Source of the DNA: JALOLV01 sp046295175
GTDB lineage: Bacteria > Bacteroidota > Bacteroidia > Cytophagales > Spirosomataceae
Length of the DNA: 64,000 nucleotides
Assembly: GCA_046295175.1 (NCBI GenBank)
Contig: JBKBNY010000004.1
Coordinates: forward strand, 248,001-312,000
Reading direction: 5' to 3'
Positions 18,380-25,857 of the stretch are shown piece after piece. Numbering within the stretch: position 1 is the stretch's first letter; each line of letters opens with the position of its first letter. Below the pieces are notes generated by a model. It had not been told where the DNA came from. It worked only from the letters and a program-made list of their open reading frames with translations, and searched no databases. A program made the position numbers and the translations under genes.

Positions 18380-18413
18380 AAGGCTAAAACACCCAAATGG
18401 GTATTTTAGCCTT
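18380..18413 (-). terminator. Terminator after clpP
   Basis: 15-base stem with one mismatch, AAGGCTAAAACACCC with its complement around AAAT. On the minus strand it is followed by TTTTTCTTTT. It is 20 bases past the clpP stop. Confidence 0.82.
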
Positions 18414-18433
18414 CTAAATAAGTAAACTGTGAT

Positions 18434-19108
18434 TTATTTCTGGCGATACAAAACTTCATCAATCAAACCATAAGCTTTGGCTTCTTCGGCTTTCATCCAA
18501 TAATCACGGTCAGAATCCGCTTCAATTTGCTCAAATGGTTTACCAGTGTGATTTGCCAAGATTTCGTACAATTCTTTACGAAGTTCGATGATTTGCTTTA
18601 CAGTAATCTCCATATCGCGAGATTGACCTTGAGCACCACCACTTGGTTGGTGTATCATGATACGAGCATGTGGCAATGCTGTGCGTTTTTCGGCCGCTCC
18701 GCCAGCCAATAATACCGCTCCCATCGAAGCTGCTAACGAAGTACAGATTGTTGCAACATCTGGGCGTACGTACTGCATTGTATCATAAATACCCAAACCT
18801 GCATAAACCGAACCACCTGGACTGTTGATGTACATCAAAATATCTTTTTTAGCATCTACCGACTCCAAAAAGAGTAACTGAGCAACAACCACATTGGCAA
18901 CATAATCATCTACCTGAGTACCAAAAAAGATGATACGGTCGGCCATCAATCTCGAAAATACGTCGATAACAGTTGCACGCATCTGACGTTCTTCTACAAC
19001 ATTTGGTGTAAGATTATTTACATTAAACTTCATGTAATCATCAACACCTAAACCACTCATTCCCATGTGGTGGACTGCATACTTGCGAAATTCTTCTCCA
19101 AAATTCAT
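18434..19108 (-). CDS. clpP: ATP-dependent Clp protease proteolytic subunit
   Basis: 224 residues. The catalytic triad can be placed: S128 in SLAASMGAV, H153 in MIHQPSGG and D202 in DSDRDYW, with the usual spacings. INSPGGSV is the substrate-binding strand. ClpP forms the two-ring chamber that works with ClpX or ClpA. The long N-terminus (about 30 residues before the core) is usual for this phylum. No clpX follows it; it is a single gene with its own promoter and terminator. Confidence 0.96.
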   Translation of the reverse strand: MNFGEEFRKYAVHHMGMSGLGVDDYMKFNVNNLTPNVVEERQMRATVIDVFSRLMADRIIFFGTQVDDYVANVVVAQLLFLESVDAKKDILMYINSPGGSVYAGLGIYDTMQYVRPDVATICTSLAASMGAVLLAGGAAEKRTALPHARIMIHQPSGGAQGQSRDMEITVKQIIELRKELYEILANHTGKPFEQIEADSDRDYWMKAEEAKAYGLIDEVLYRQK

Positions 19109-19164
19109 TTTTTCGTATTAATGTTTTAAATAATTCTTTTAAGTCAACCCTCAATACCTTTTGC

Positions 19165-19172
19165 CAAAAGTA
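19165..19172 (-). promoter_or_regulatory. -7 box upstream of clpP
   Basis: The minus strand reads TACTTTTG, a TAnnTTTG match 57 bases before the clpP start. Confidence 0.5.
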
Positions 19173-19231
19173 CAAACGCAAATTGGGTCTCGATGGTTTT
19201 CAACTATTCATTAATGTTTAGCCTGATGGTT

Positions 19232-19239
19232 TAATTTTG
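19232..19239 (+). promoter_or_regulatory. -7 box upstream of the XRE regulator
   Basis: TAATTTTG followed by CCGC matches TAnnTTTG. It lies about 110 bases before the ATG at 19348, which implies a leader of roughly 100 bases. Confidence 0.45.
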
Positions 19240-19347
19240 CCGCTGACCTCAAAAAGAAACTACAAATCTAAAACATTTGTTGTTTGCAAATATGTAAATT
19301 CTTTCTTGAATCTTATACTCGGATTTACCGATAAATTATCAGAAATT

Positions 19348-19746
19348 ATGATACAGCCCGAAAACATAGCCGAAAAAATCAGATTGACCCGAATTCAGAA
19401 GGGTTTATCGCAAGAAAATATGGCTGATATGCTCAGTTTATCAACAACTGCTTATGGCGATATTGAAAGAAATAAAACTGAGTTGACGATTCTGAGATTA
19501 TTGAGAATTGCACAAGTATTGGATATGGATTTTAAAGATTTACTCGGAATTGAATCCAAAAATGATGCTTTTTTGAATCTCGAAAACGAAAAACTTAAAA
19601 TAGAAAACGAAAAGTTACGTTTAGAAATAAACCACTTAAAGGACAAATTTGAGAAAGCATTGCTTTATGAAGCTTTGCGAGGAATGCGACAGCAACAAGA
19701 ACAAGCAGAAAGACCTAAAATTGGTTTTCAATTAACTCATAATTAG
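19348..19746 (+). CDS. XRE-family helix-turn-helix protein with coiled coil
   Basis: 132 residues from the ATG at 19348; an upstream in-frame TTG at 19237 lies inside the promoter box and is rejected. Residues 8-62 are a Cro/CI-type helix-turn-helix (IRLTRIQKGLSQENMADML, then STTAYGDIERNKTEL). Residues about 75-100 repeat ENEKLKIENEKLRLEINHL, a clear coiled coil that should make it a dimer. It probably binds DNA as a regulator. Target genes are unknown. The secreted CAP-domain gene begins 10 bases after its stop and is likely co-transcribed. Confidence 0.82.
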   Translation: MIQPENIAEKIRLTRIQKGLSQENMADMLSLSTTAYGDIERNKTELTILRLLRIAQVLDMDFKDLLGIESKNDAFLNLENEKLKIENEKLRLEINHLKDKFEKALLYEALRGMRQQQEQAERPKIGFQLTHN

Positions 19747-19756
19747 AAATCATAAA

Positions 19757-20404
19757 ATGAAATTTCACCAAGTTATATTTACAGTATTATTGTCGAGTAA
19801 AGTTTTTGCACAAAATTATTATCAACAAACTTGGAGAGATTTTGGAAAATCGGTAGCTGCTAATGAAATTATTAATCCGCATTCACCGAATTTTCAGTTA
19901 TTGAATGCCGCAATATTTCATGCAACCAACGAAGCTCGCGAGCAAAACAGATTGCCCATTTTTAAATACCATGATATTCTCGAAAAGTCATCCGATACTC
20001 ACGCTTTGTATTTATTGAAAATCGGACAATTATCACATACTGGTCAGAATAATTCATCGCCACACGAAAGAATCATGAAGCTGACTAATGAATTCATGGG
20101 TTATGCCGAAAATATTGCAGATTTCCCTTTACTTGATTCACCTTCATCGTTTTGTTTAGAACGTAAATCAAATGGCGAATATCGCTATTTCGATTGCAAA
20201 ACACGTCAAGATTACCAAACTTACACTTATTGGAAATACGCCCGAACGGTTGTAAATGGATGGATGAATTCACCCGGACACCGCATGAATATTCTTGATT
20301 CAAAACTCCAATTCTTAGGGTGTGCCGTAAGGTTATCACCAAATCCGTTTCAGCAAAAACGTCCTCCGTACGGAATTTTAGTGCAAAATTTTGGAGGAAA
20401 ATAA
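19757..20404 (+). CDS. Secreted CAP-domain (SCP/PR1-like) protein
   Basis: 215 residues with a signal peptide cut near FAQN (about residue 19). The CAP fold shows as NEAREQNRLPIFKYHDILEKSSDTHA, then GQLSHTG, GYAENIA and GWMNSPGHRMNILD, with the conserved His and Glu residues of the cavity. Bacterial CAP proteins are secreted and of mostly unknown function; some bind lipids or act on the wall. It follows the XRE regulator after 10 bases. Confidence 0.85.
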   Translation: MKFHQVIFTVLLSSKVFAQNYYQQTWRDFGKSVAANEIINPHSPNFQLLNAAIFHATNEAREQNRLPIFKYHDILEKSSDTHALYLLKIGQLSHTGQNNSSPHERIMKLTNEFMGYAENIADFPLLDSPSSFCLERKSNGEYRYFDCKTRQDYQTYTYWKYARTVVNGWMNSPGHRMNILDSKLQFLGCAVRLSPNPFQQKRPPYGILVQNFGGK

Positions 20405-20421
20405 ATGGATTTCAAATTTAG

Positions 20422-20455
20422 GATTTGGGATTTCCAAATTATTCAATCCCAAATC
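20422..20455. repeat. Inverted repeat between convergent genes
   Basis: Perfect 11-base arms, GATTTGGGATT and AATCCCAAATC, with a 12-base loop, in a short low-complexity stretch of GGATTTGGGATTT-like units. It sits in the 76-base gap between two convergent genes and may act as a terminator in both directions, but no T-run follows. Confidence 0.45.
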
Positions 20456-20480
20456 GCAAATCCCCAATCCAAAATCTACA

Positions 20481-21194
20481 TTAATCTTTTTCGACTGTAC
20501 TTCCGCCCGAAAGATTGGTATCAACTTGCGGAGTACCACGGTATCTGACCGAACTTGCTCCACTTGCTTTTACTTTAAGTTTGTTGGTTACATTCACTCT
20601 TGCTCGACTCGCACCCGAAACATCCAAAATTGCATCAGTGGTTTTTGTATTGAAAGCGTTTAGAATCGATGCCCCTGATAATTCGGCATCCATAGATTCA
20701 GAATCACTGAATAATTCGAGTTCAGATGCACCAGATAAATCAATGTTAAAGTTTCTTACTTTTGAATCAATCTCGGCTTTTGAAGCCCCCGAAAGGTCAA
20801 TTTCTAAGTCTCTCACATCGAAACCTGACACTTTTGAAACCGACGCTCCCGAAAAGTCAATGGCTTTAACTGTCGGCATTTCGATATTGATTTGCATTCT
20901 GTAACGACGAATTCTAAGAGCATTGTTGTATCTGATTTTTAGTTCACCATTTGAGGTCGTTATTACCAAATCATCAATATCACGTTGCTCGCCAATGGCT
21001 TCCAATTTAAAATCGGCTCCTTGTTTTACACTAATTTCAAAGGCATTACCCAAATCAAGTTCGTCGAAATTTTTGACTTCAAAAGTTTTCTTGACATCAC
21101 CTTTTGGCGAATAACCATCAATATTGTCAATAAAAATACAAGAAGAAACCGACATGGCAATAAATCCAATCGCAAAAAATTTAATAGTTTTCAT
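20481..21194 (-). CDS. GIN-domain (DUF2807) lipoprotein
   Basis: 237 residues from the ATG at 21194; the frame extends to 21215 but the inner start gives a good signal peptide ending in the lipobox SVSSC. The rest is a head GIN domain (DUF2807), a repeating beta structure: SGAS recurs six times from about residue 115 on, spaced 18 to 24 residues, giving stacked turns of a beta-helix. It is probably anchored in the outer or inner membrane facing the periplasm. Function of the family is unknown; it is often near regulators of envelope stress. Confidence 0.85.
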   Translation of the reverse strand: MKTIKFFAIGFIAMSVSSCIFIDNIDGYSPKGDVKKTFEVKNFDELDLGNAFEISVKQGADFKLEAIGEQRDIDDLVITTSNGELKIRYNNALRIRRYRMQINIEMPTVKAIDFSGASVSKVSGFDVRDLEIDLSGASKAEIDSKVRNFNIDLSGASELELFSDSESMDAELSGASILNAFNTKTTDAILDVSGASRARVNVTNKLKVKASGASSVRYRGTPQVDTNLSGGSTVEKD

Positions 21195-21273
21195 AATTTT
21201 TAGAATATGGCTCACGTAAATATTTTAAATTTGTTTGACTGAAAATGGTGAGCTTTTCATAGACAGTCAATGA

Positions 21274-22203
21274 TTAATTTGGTTTGTAATTACTTTTCTC
21301 AATGAATTCTTTGAAGTTTTTGATATTCAAGATTTCGTCAATGGCTTTCGATTTATCGCCCGAATTATCATAATAGGATTTGACAATTTTGTAACCCATC
21401 CAATAGCCTAAATCTTGTGGTCGAGATTTATCTTTTGAATAATAAAGCCACGGCGTCCAATCGTTTGTGTACATTTTGGCACTGAACTCTTCCCAAAGTT
21501 CTTTTTCTTTCGGATTTGCAAATTCATGAATCGTTTGGCTTGAATGGCGACCCGTAACCAATTCGCAAATGAAATCGGCTGTACCTTCTTTGATACTTTG
21601 AGCCAAAAGCGAATTATCGGCTACATAATGCTGTTGAAAATGGATTAATTCATGAATCACAATTTGGTCAATGTAGTCGAAATCAATACGAGGTTTAAAA
21701 GTTTCGGTTTCTTTTCCAAACATTTCGGCCCCGATTATTAATCCTTTTTTGAATGTGGTTCCACCAGTATTTTTAGCTCCAATCACAAAATAAATATCCG
21801 GAAAAACTGCCTTTGGATACAGATTTTGAAGTTTATGATAGTATTTTCTCAAATTATTGGTTCTATCCTCAATCGACAAAGTATGTTTTCTAACAGCTTG
21901 GTAATAATCTAAGTTATTTTTGATGGTTTTACTCAAATTTTTACCACTTTCAACCCTCATTTTGATAAAACCTTTTAATCCATCACTGCCAGCTTTCAGA
22001 TATTTTTCTTCAAAAATATTCGCATCAAATTTGGGATTAGTTTCATCAAAAATTTGCCAAAAAAGATTAATATCCTTGGTATGAATCCTTGAACTATCAA
22101 CATTAGTCGAAAATTCAATTTGACAAACTACTGAATGACTTTTCAAGTACAAAACCGTGAATACGAGTGCTAATCGCCTGTAAATCAAGAATTTAAGTTT
22201 CAT
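21274..22203 (-). CDS. Secreted gluzincin-type metalloprotease (DUF2268-like)
   Basis: 309 residues from the ATG at 22203; an upstream in-frame ATG at 22251 would spoil the signal peptide. A hydrophobic leader (about 5-26) precedes the mature part. HELIH at 184-188 is a zinc HExxH site, and E206 in KEGTADF is the expected third ligand, as in DUF2268-type predicted zinc proteases. The phrase IYFVIGAKNTGGTTFKKG is also typical. Substrate is unknown. It stands alone between the GIN gene and the divergent sigma factor. Confidence 0.75.
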   Translation of the reverse strand: MKLKFLIYRRLALVFTVLYLKSHSVVCQIEFSTNVDSSRIHTKDINLFWQIFDETNPKFDANIFEEKYLKAGSDGLKGFIKMRVESGKNLSKTIKNNLDYYQAVRKHTLSIEDRTNNLRKYYHKLQNLYPKAVFPDIYFVIGAKNTGGTTFKKGLIIGAEMFGKETETFKPRIDFDYIDQIVIHELIHFQQHYVADNSLLAQSIKEGTADFICELVTGRHSSQTIHEFANPKEKELWEEFSAKMYTNDWTPWLYYSKDKSRPQDLGYWMGYKIVKSYYDNSGDKSKAIDEILNIKNFKEFIEKSNYKPN

Positions 22204-22397
22204 AAAATTGGGTTCGGAATTCAAATTACTACACTGGAATTTCAAGTTCACTAAATCGTGATTTATGCTATGACAATCAAAAAGTAGTTATCCCCTATTC
22301 AGAAAAAAAAATTTCTACCCCATAGGGGTAAATAAACTCAGAGATGTCTTTATAAAAACAAAAAAGAAAATAAGCAGAAGCTCAAACCGAAATTTTA

Positions 22398-22405
22398 TAT
22401 TTTTG
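22398..22405 (+). promoter_or_regulatory. -7 box upstream of the first ECF sigma gene
   Basis: TATTTTTG followed by TGCC matches TAnnTTTG; the GTG start at 22428 is 22 bases on, so the leader is very short and supports this start. Confidence 0.5.
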
Positions 22406-22427
22406 TGCCGATTAAATCCAAATTTCT

Positions 22428-22997
22428 GTGGAAGTACTCGAACAAGACGTTATTGGTGCAATTCGGCAAGGAAATGAGGGTGTTTACGAACAAATTTTTC
22501 GTAAATACTATCAAAGCCTATGCAATTACGCCAATTCGATTATTCGAGACATAGATGATTCGGAAGAGATTGTTCAGAATGTTTTTTTAACGATTTGGGA
22601 GAAAAAAGAAGATTTAGAAATTACAATTTCACTGAAATCTTATTTGTATCGAGCAGTGCATAACCATTGCCTAAACCGAATAAAACATTTTAAAGTTAGA
22701 GAAGAATACCAGCAATATGCAACCGATTATTACGATACGTCGTATCATTCGGTAAGTGAAACGGTTTACAAAAATGAACTTGAACAAAAAATCAGCGAAG
22801 CGATTCAGAAACTACCCGAACAATGTCGTTTGATTTTTAAGATGAGTCGTTTTGAAGAATTACGTTACCAAGAGATTGCCGACCAGTTGAATTTATCGGT
22901 CAAAACGGTTGAAAATCAGATTGGGAAAGCTTTAAAGTTTCTTAGAGCCGAATTAGTTGATTATTTACCGATTATTTTGATACTATTTAACCGCTGA
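22428..22997 (+). CDS. ECF-type RNA polymerase sigma factor
   Basis: 189 residues starting at GTG. Region 2 (about 15-80) has YYQSLCNYANSIIRDIDDSEEIVQNVF with the DxEEIVQ core motif; region 4 (about 120-175) has LPEQCRLIFKMSRFEELRYQEIA and a helix-turn-helix LSVKTVENQIGKAL. It directs RNA polymerase to a stress or transport regulon. The FecR-type anti-sigma gene follows 11 bases after its stop, so the two form a unit. The usual SusC/SusD pair does not follow. Confidence 0.93.
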   Translation: MEVLEQDVIGAIRQGNEGVYEQIFRKYYQSLCNYANSIIRDIDDSEEIVQNVFLTIWEKKEDLEITISLKSYLYRAVHNHCLNRIKHFKVREEYQQYATDYYDTSYHSVSETVYKNELEQKISEAIQKLPEQCRLIFKMSRFEELRYQEIADQLNLSVKTVENQIGKALKFLRAELVDYLPIILILFNR

Positions 22998-23008
22998 CAG
23001 GGTTAGAA

Positions 23009-24010
23009 ATGGAAAACCCAAACCAACATATCACCGAAGACCTACTTGGCAAATTTTTGGCTCGTGAAACCGATGCCCAAGAGTCGGCTTTGGTTAATGA
23101 TTGGTTAGGACAAAATGAACAAAATAAAAAAGAACTCACCGACTTCGCTTTTATTTGGGAACAAACCCAAAATCTCAAACAAGAAACACCAGTAGATGTA
23201 GATTTGGCTTGGAATAAAATTAAAACGAAGATTCAAAAGCCAAAAGAAACTAAGGTTATTCCACTATACCCTAAAAAAGTTTGGTCGACAGCCCGAATCG
23301 CTGCAAGTATCACAATTTTTGTAGCTGCTGCTTTGATGATTTTACTTTTCACTCAAAAAGATGTAGAATTATTAACCCTACAAACAACTAAAAATACGCT
23401 TCAACAAACATTGCCAGATGGCTCTACCGTTTTTTTAAATAAAAACACAAAACTAACTTATCCATCTGATTTTGAGGGAGATACAAGAGAAATTACACTT
23501 TCGGGCGAGGCATTTTTCGATATTCAAAGAGATGAATCAAAGCCGTTTATTATCCATGCTAACGGAACAGATGTAAAAGTTTTAGGAACTTCATTTAACG
23601 TAAAGGCGTACGATAAAAATGTAAGGGTAAATGTAGAAAGCGGTAAAGTTCAATTTATCGCTAAAAAACACAAAACAATCCTCGAAAAAGGCGAAGAGGC
23701 TGAGTTTGAAGCTGAAAAAGATACAATTGTGAAGCAACTCAGCTACAATAAAAATGCAATCGCTTACAAAACCAAAACTTACATTTTTGAAGATACAAGC
23801 CTCGAAAACGTCATAAAAATATTGAGCGAAGGCTACGAAGCAGAAATAAAAATCAGAAATTCGGCAATAAAAACTTGTAGATTGACCACCACTTTTGAAA
23901 ATGAATCATTGCCAAATGCTCTCAATGTAATAGCCGAAACACTTAATCTGCAAGTTTCTAAAGAAGGCAACAAATACACCCTCGACGGACAAGGATGTAA
24001 TCAAAACTAA
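23009..24010 (+). CDS. FecR-family anti-sigma factor
   Basis: 333 residues. The cytosolic N-terminus (1-88) would hold the sigma factor, a single membrane segment lies at about 90-112 (ARIAASITIFVAAALMILLF), and the FecR domain follows with LPDGSTVFLNKNTKLTYP and LSGEAFFDIQRDESKPF. The C-terminal DUF4974 domain (about 255-325) is the secretin-like part that senses a TonB-linked receptor. It pairs with the sigma factor 11 bases upstream. No TonB receptor is next to it, so its inducing receptor must be elsewhere, or the sensing differs. Confidence 0.92.
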   Translation: MENPNQHITEDLLGKFLARETDAQESALVNDWLGQNEQNKKELTDFAFIWEQTQNLKQETPVDVDLAWNKIKTKIQKPKETKVIPLYPKKVWSTARIAASITIFVAAALMILLFTQKDVELLTLQTTKNTLQQTLPDGSTVFLNKNTKLTYPSDFEGDTREITLSGEAFFDIQRDESKPFIIHANGTDVKVLGTSFNVKAYDKNVRVNVESGKVQFIAKKHKTILEKGEEAEFEAEKDTIVKQLSYNKNAIAYKTKTYIFEDTSLENVIKILSEGYEAEIKIRNSAIKTCRLTTTFENESLPNALNVIAETLNLQVSKEGNKYTLDGQGCNQN

Positions 24011-24034
24011 GTTGTCAATCTTCTATATTTTGAC

Positions 24035-24042
24035 TAATTTTG
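24035..24042 (+). promoter_or_regulatory. -33/-7 promoter upstream of ychF
   Basis: TAATTTTG is an exact TAnnTTTG box, and a GTTG at 24011-24014 stands 20 bases upstream as the -33 element. The ychF start is 81 bases downstream. Confidence 0.55.
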
Positions 24043-24122
24043 CACCCTAATTACCAATTTGTACTTCAAATTGAAGTAATCAGCAGTAATTTCACCTCAA
24101 AAAAGAAATAAATCATAAAAAT

Positions 24123-25226
24123 ATGCCTTTAAGAGCAGGAATTGTAGGATTGCCAAATGTTGGTAAATCGACTCTTTTTAATGCTGTTTCAAACAGTGCA
24201 AAAGCCCAAGCGAGCAATTATCGTTTCTGTACAATCGACCCAAATGTGGGCTTAGTAGATGTACCAGATACTCGTCTTGATAAGTTGGCTGAGTTGGTCA
24301 AGCCAAATAAAATTGTGCCTACACAAATCGAAATCGTTGATATTGCGGGTCTTGTAAAAGGTGCAAGCCGTGGCGAAGGTCTTGGAAATAAATTTTTGGG
24401 TAATATCCGTGAAGTTGATGCCATCATACACGTGATTCGTTGTTTTGAAGATGAAAACATTTTACGTGAAGAAGGAGCCATTAACCCAATAGGCGATAAA
24501 GAAATCATTGATACTGAGCTTCAATTAAAAGATTTGGAAAGTATCGAAAAGAAAATGCAACGCATCGAAAAACAAGCCAGAATTGGGAATGATGCCAAAG
24601 CTAAAACCGAATTTGAAGTTTTGAATCGTTGCAAAGAGTGGATTCTTCAAGGCAAAAACGTTCGTGATTTGGGTCTTGTAAAAGAAGAGCTGCCAGCAAT
24701 TGCCGATTTGTTTTTATTAACAATTAAGCCAGTGCTTTACGTTGCCAACGTCGATGAGGCTTCGATGTTGACTGGCAATAAGTACTCGGAAATGCTCCAA
24801 AAAACAGCCGATGCTGAAAAAGCACAGATGATTGTCTTGAATAATTCTATCGAAGCTCAAATTACCGAAATGGAAGACCCAGACGATAAGGCAATGTTTT
24901 TGGAAGAATACGGATTGACCGAACCAGGTTTAAATCGTTTGATTCGCTCTGCATATAAATTATTGACACTTAGAACCTATTTTACGGCTGGTGTACAAGA
25001 AGTTAGAGCATGGACAATCGAAAACGGTTGGAAAGCACCTCAAGCTGCGGGTGTTATTCACACCGATTTTGAAAAAGGATTTATCAAAGCCGAGGTGATT
25101 TCTTACGATGATTATGTAAAGTATGGTTCGGAAGCAGCCGCTCGTGAAGCAGGACGTCTGAGAATCGAAGGAAAGGAATACGTTGTTGCGGATGGAGACG
25201 TAATGCACTTTAGATTTAATGTATAA
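24123..25226 (+). CDS. ychF: Redox-regulated ATPase YchF (Obg family)
   Basis: 367 residues, full length. GLPNVGKSTLFNAVS at 8-22 is the P-loop, VDIAGLVKGASRGEGLGN is the G3 region, and NNSIEAQI replaces the NKxD motif, which explains the preference of YchF for ATP over GTP. The central helical domain and the C-terminal TGS domain (TYFTAGVQEVRAWTI) are intact. It binds ribosomes and takes part in stress responses. It is a single gene with a promoter before it and a hairpin after it. Confidence 0.96.
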   Translation: MPLRAGIVGLPNVGKSTLFNAVSNSAKAQASNYRFCTIDPNVGLVDVPDTRLDKLAELVKPNKIVPTQIEIVDIAGLVKGASRGEGLGNKFLGNIREVDAIIHVIRCFEDENILREEGAINPIGDKEIIDTELQLKDLESIEKKMQRIEKQARIGNDAKAKTEFEVLNRCKEWILQGKNVRDLGLVKEELPAIADLFLLTIKPVLYVANVDEASMLTGNKYSEMLQKTADAEKAQMIVLNNSIEAQITEMEDPDDKAMFLEEYGLTEPGLNRLIRSAYKLLTLRTYFTAGVQEVRAWTIENGWKAPQAAGVIHTDFEKGFIKAEVISYDDYVKYGSEAAAREAGRLRIEGKEYVVADGDVMHFRFNV

Positions 25227-25240
25227 CAATCGTGGAATGA

Positions 25241-25275
25241 AAAACCCTGACAGGTTTTTGAAAGCTGTCAGGGTT
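25241..25275 (-). terminator. Terminator between convergent genes
   Basis: Perfect 11-base stem AACCCTGACAG/CTGTCAGGGTT with an 11-base loop. On the minus strand it runs into TTTTTCATT, so it serves the DUF3109 gene best, and may stop ychF too. A related CTGACAGGGTT motif occurs at the end of the sigma gene near 22994. Confidence 0.75.
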
Positions 25276-25293
25276 AAAATACTTACGTAAATA

Positions 25294-25857
25294 CTATTTC
25301 GTTGAAATCTCTCTTTCAAGTTCTTGATACCAATCTTCACCAAATGCCCTAATGAGCGGCTCTTTCAGGAATTTATAAACTGGCACTGATAACTGCTCCC
25401 CTAATTCACAAGCTGCACTGCAAATACTCCAACGGTCGTAATTTAGTGCGTGATAATGGTCGTACTTCGTAATTCGGATAGGATACAAATGGCAGGAAAT
25501 CGGTTTTTTAAAATCAATTTTACCATCTAAATACGCTTGCTCGATACCGCATTTTAGAATTCCTCTTTCATCATAAATCGCGTAGGCACATTCTTTATTA
25601 TCAATGGTTGTGGTTGAGTAATCACCCTCTTCATCCAAGATATACTTTCCTTGTTTTTCAATGGCTTCTATCCCTTCTTTCGATAAATAGGGCTTAACAG
25701 CTTCATAGATTTCATCCAAAATCGGTAATTCAACCTCTTCGAGCGGAGCCCCTAAGTCTCCCTCAACACAACAAGCACCTTTACATTTTTCTAAATTACA
25801 GACAAAAAACTTTTCTGCAATGTCATCACTGATTACCGTATCTTCGATTAAAATCAT
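25294..25857 (-). CDS. DUF3109 cysteine-rich protein
   Basis: 187 residues, cytosolic. The N-terminal CNLEKCKGACC cluster, a later KCG, then CHLYPIRI and CSAACELG give the cysteine pattern of DUF3109, which resembles YkgJ-type zinc or iron-sulphur binding proteins. The role is unknown. The start codon overlaps the stop of the upstream lytic transglycosylase gene by 4 bases, so the two are co-translated. Confidence 0.85.
   Translation of the reverse strand: MILIEDTVISDDIAEKFFVCNLEKCKGACCVEGDLGAPLEEVELPILDEIYEAVKPYLSKEGIEAIEKQGKYILDEEGDYSTTTIDNKECAYAIYDERGILKCGIEQAYLDGKIDFKKPISCHLYPIRITKYDHYHALNYDRWSICSAACELGEQLSVPVYKFLKEPLIRAFGEDWYQELEREISTK

Noticed and set aside
20401..20470. GGATTTGGGATTT-like units as a CRISPR or tandem array
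   Set aside because: Only a few imperfect units are present and no spacers; it is a short inverted repeat between convergent genes.
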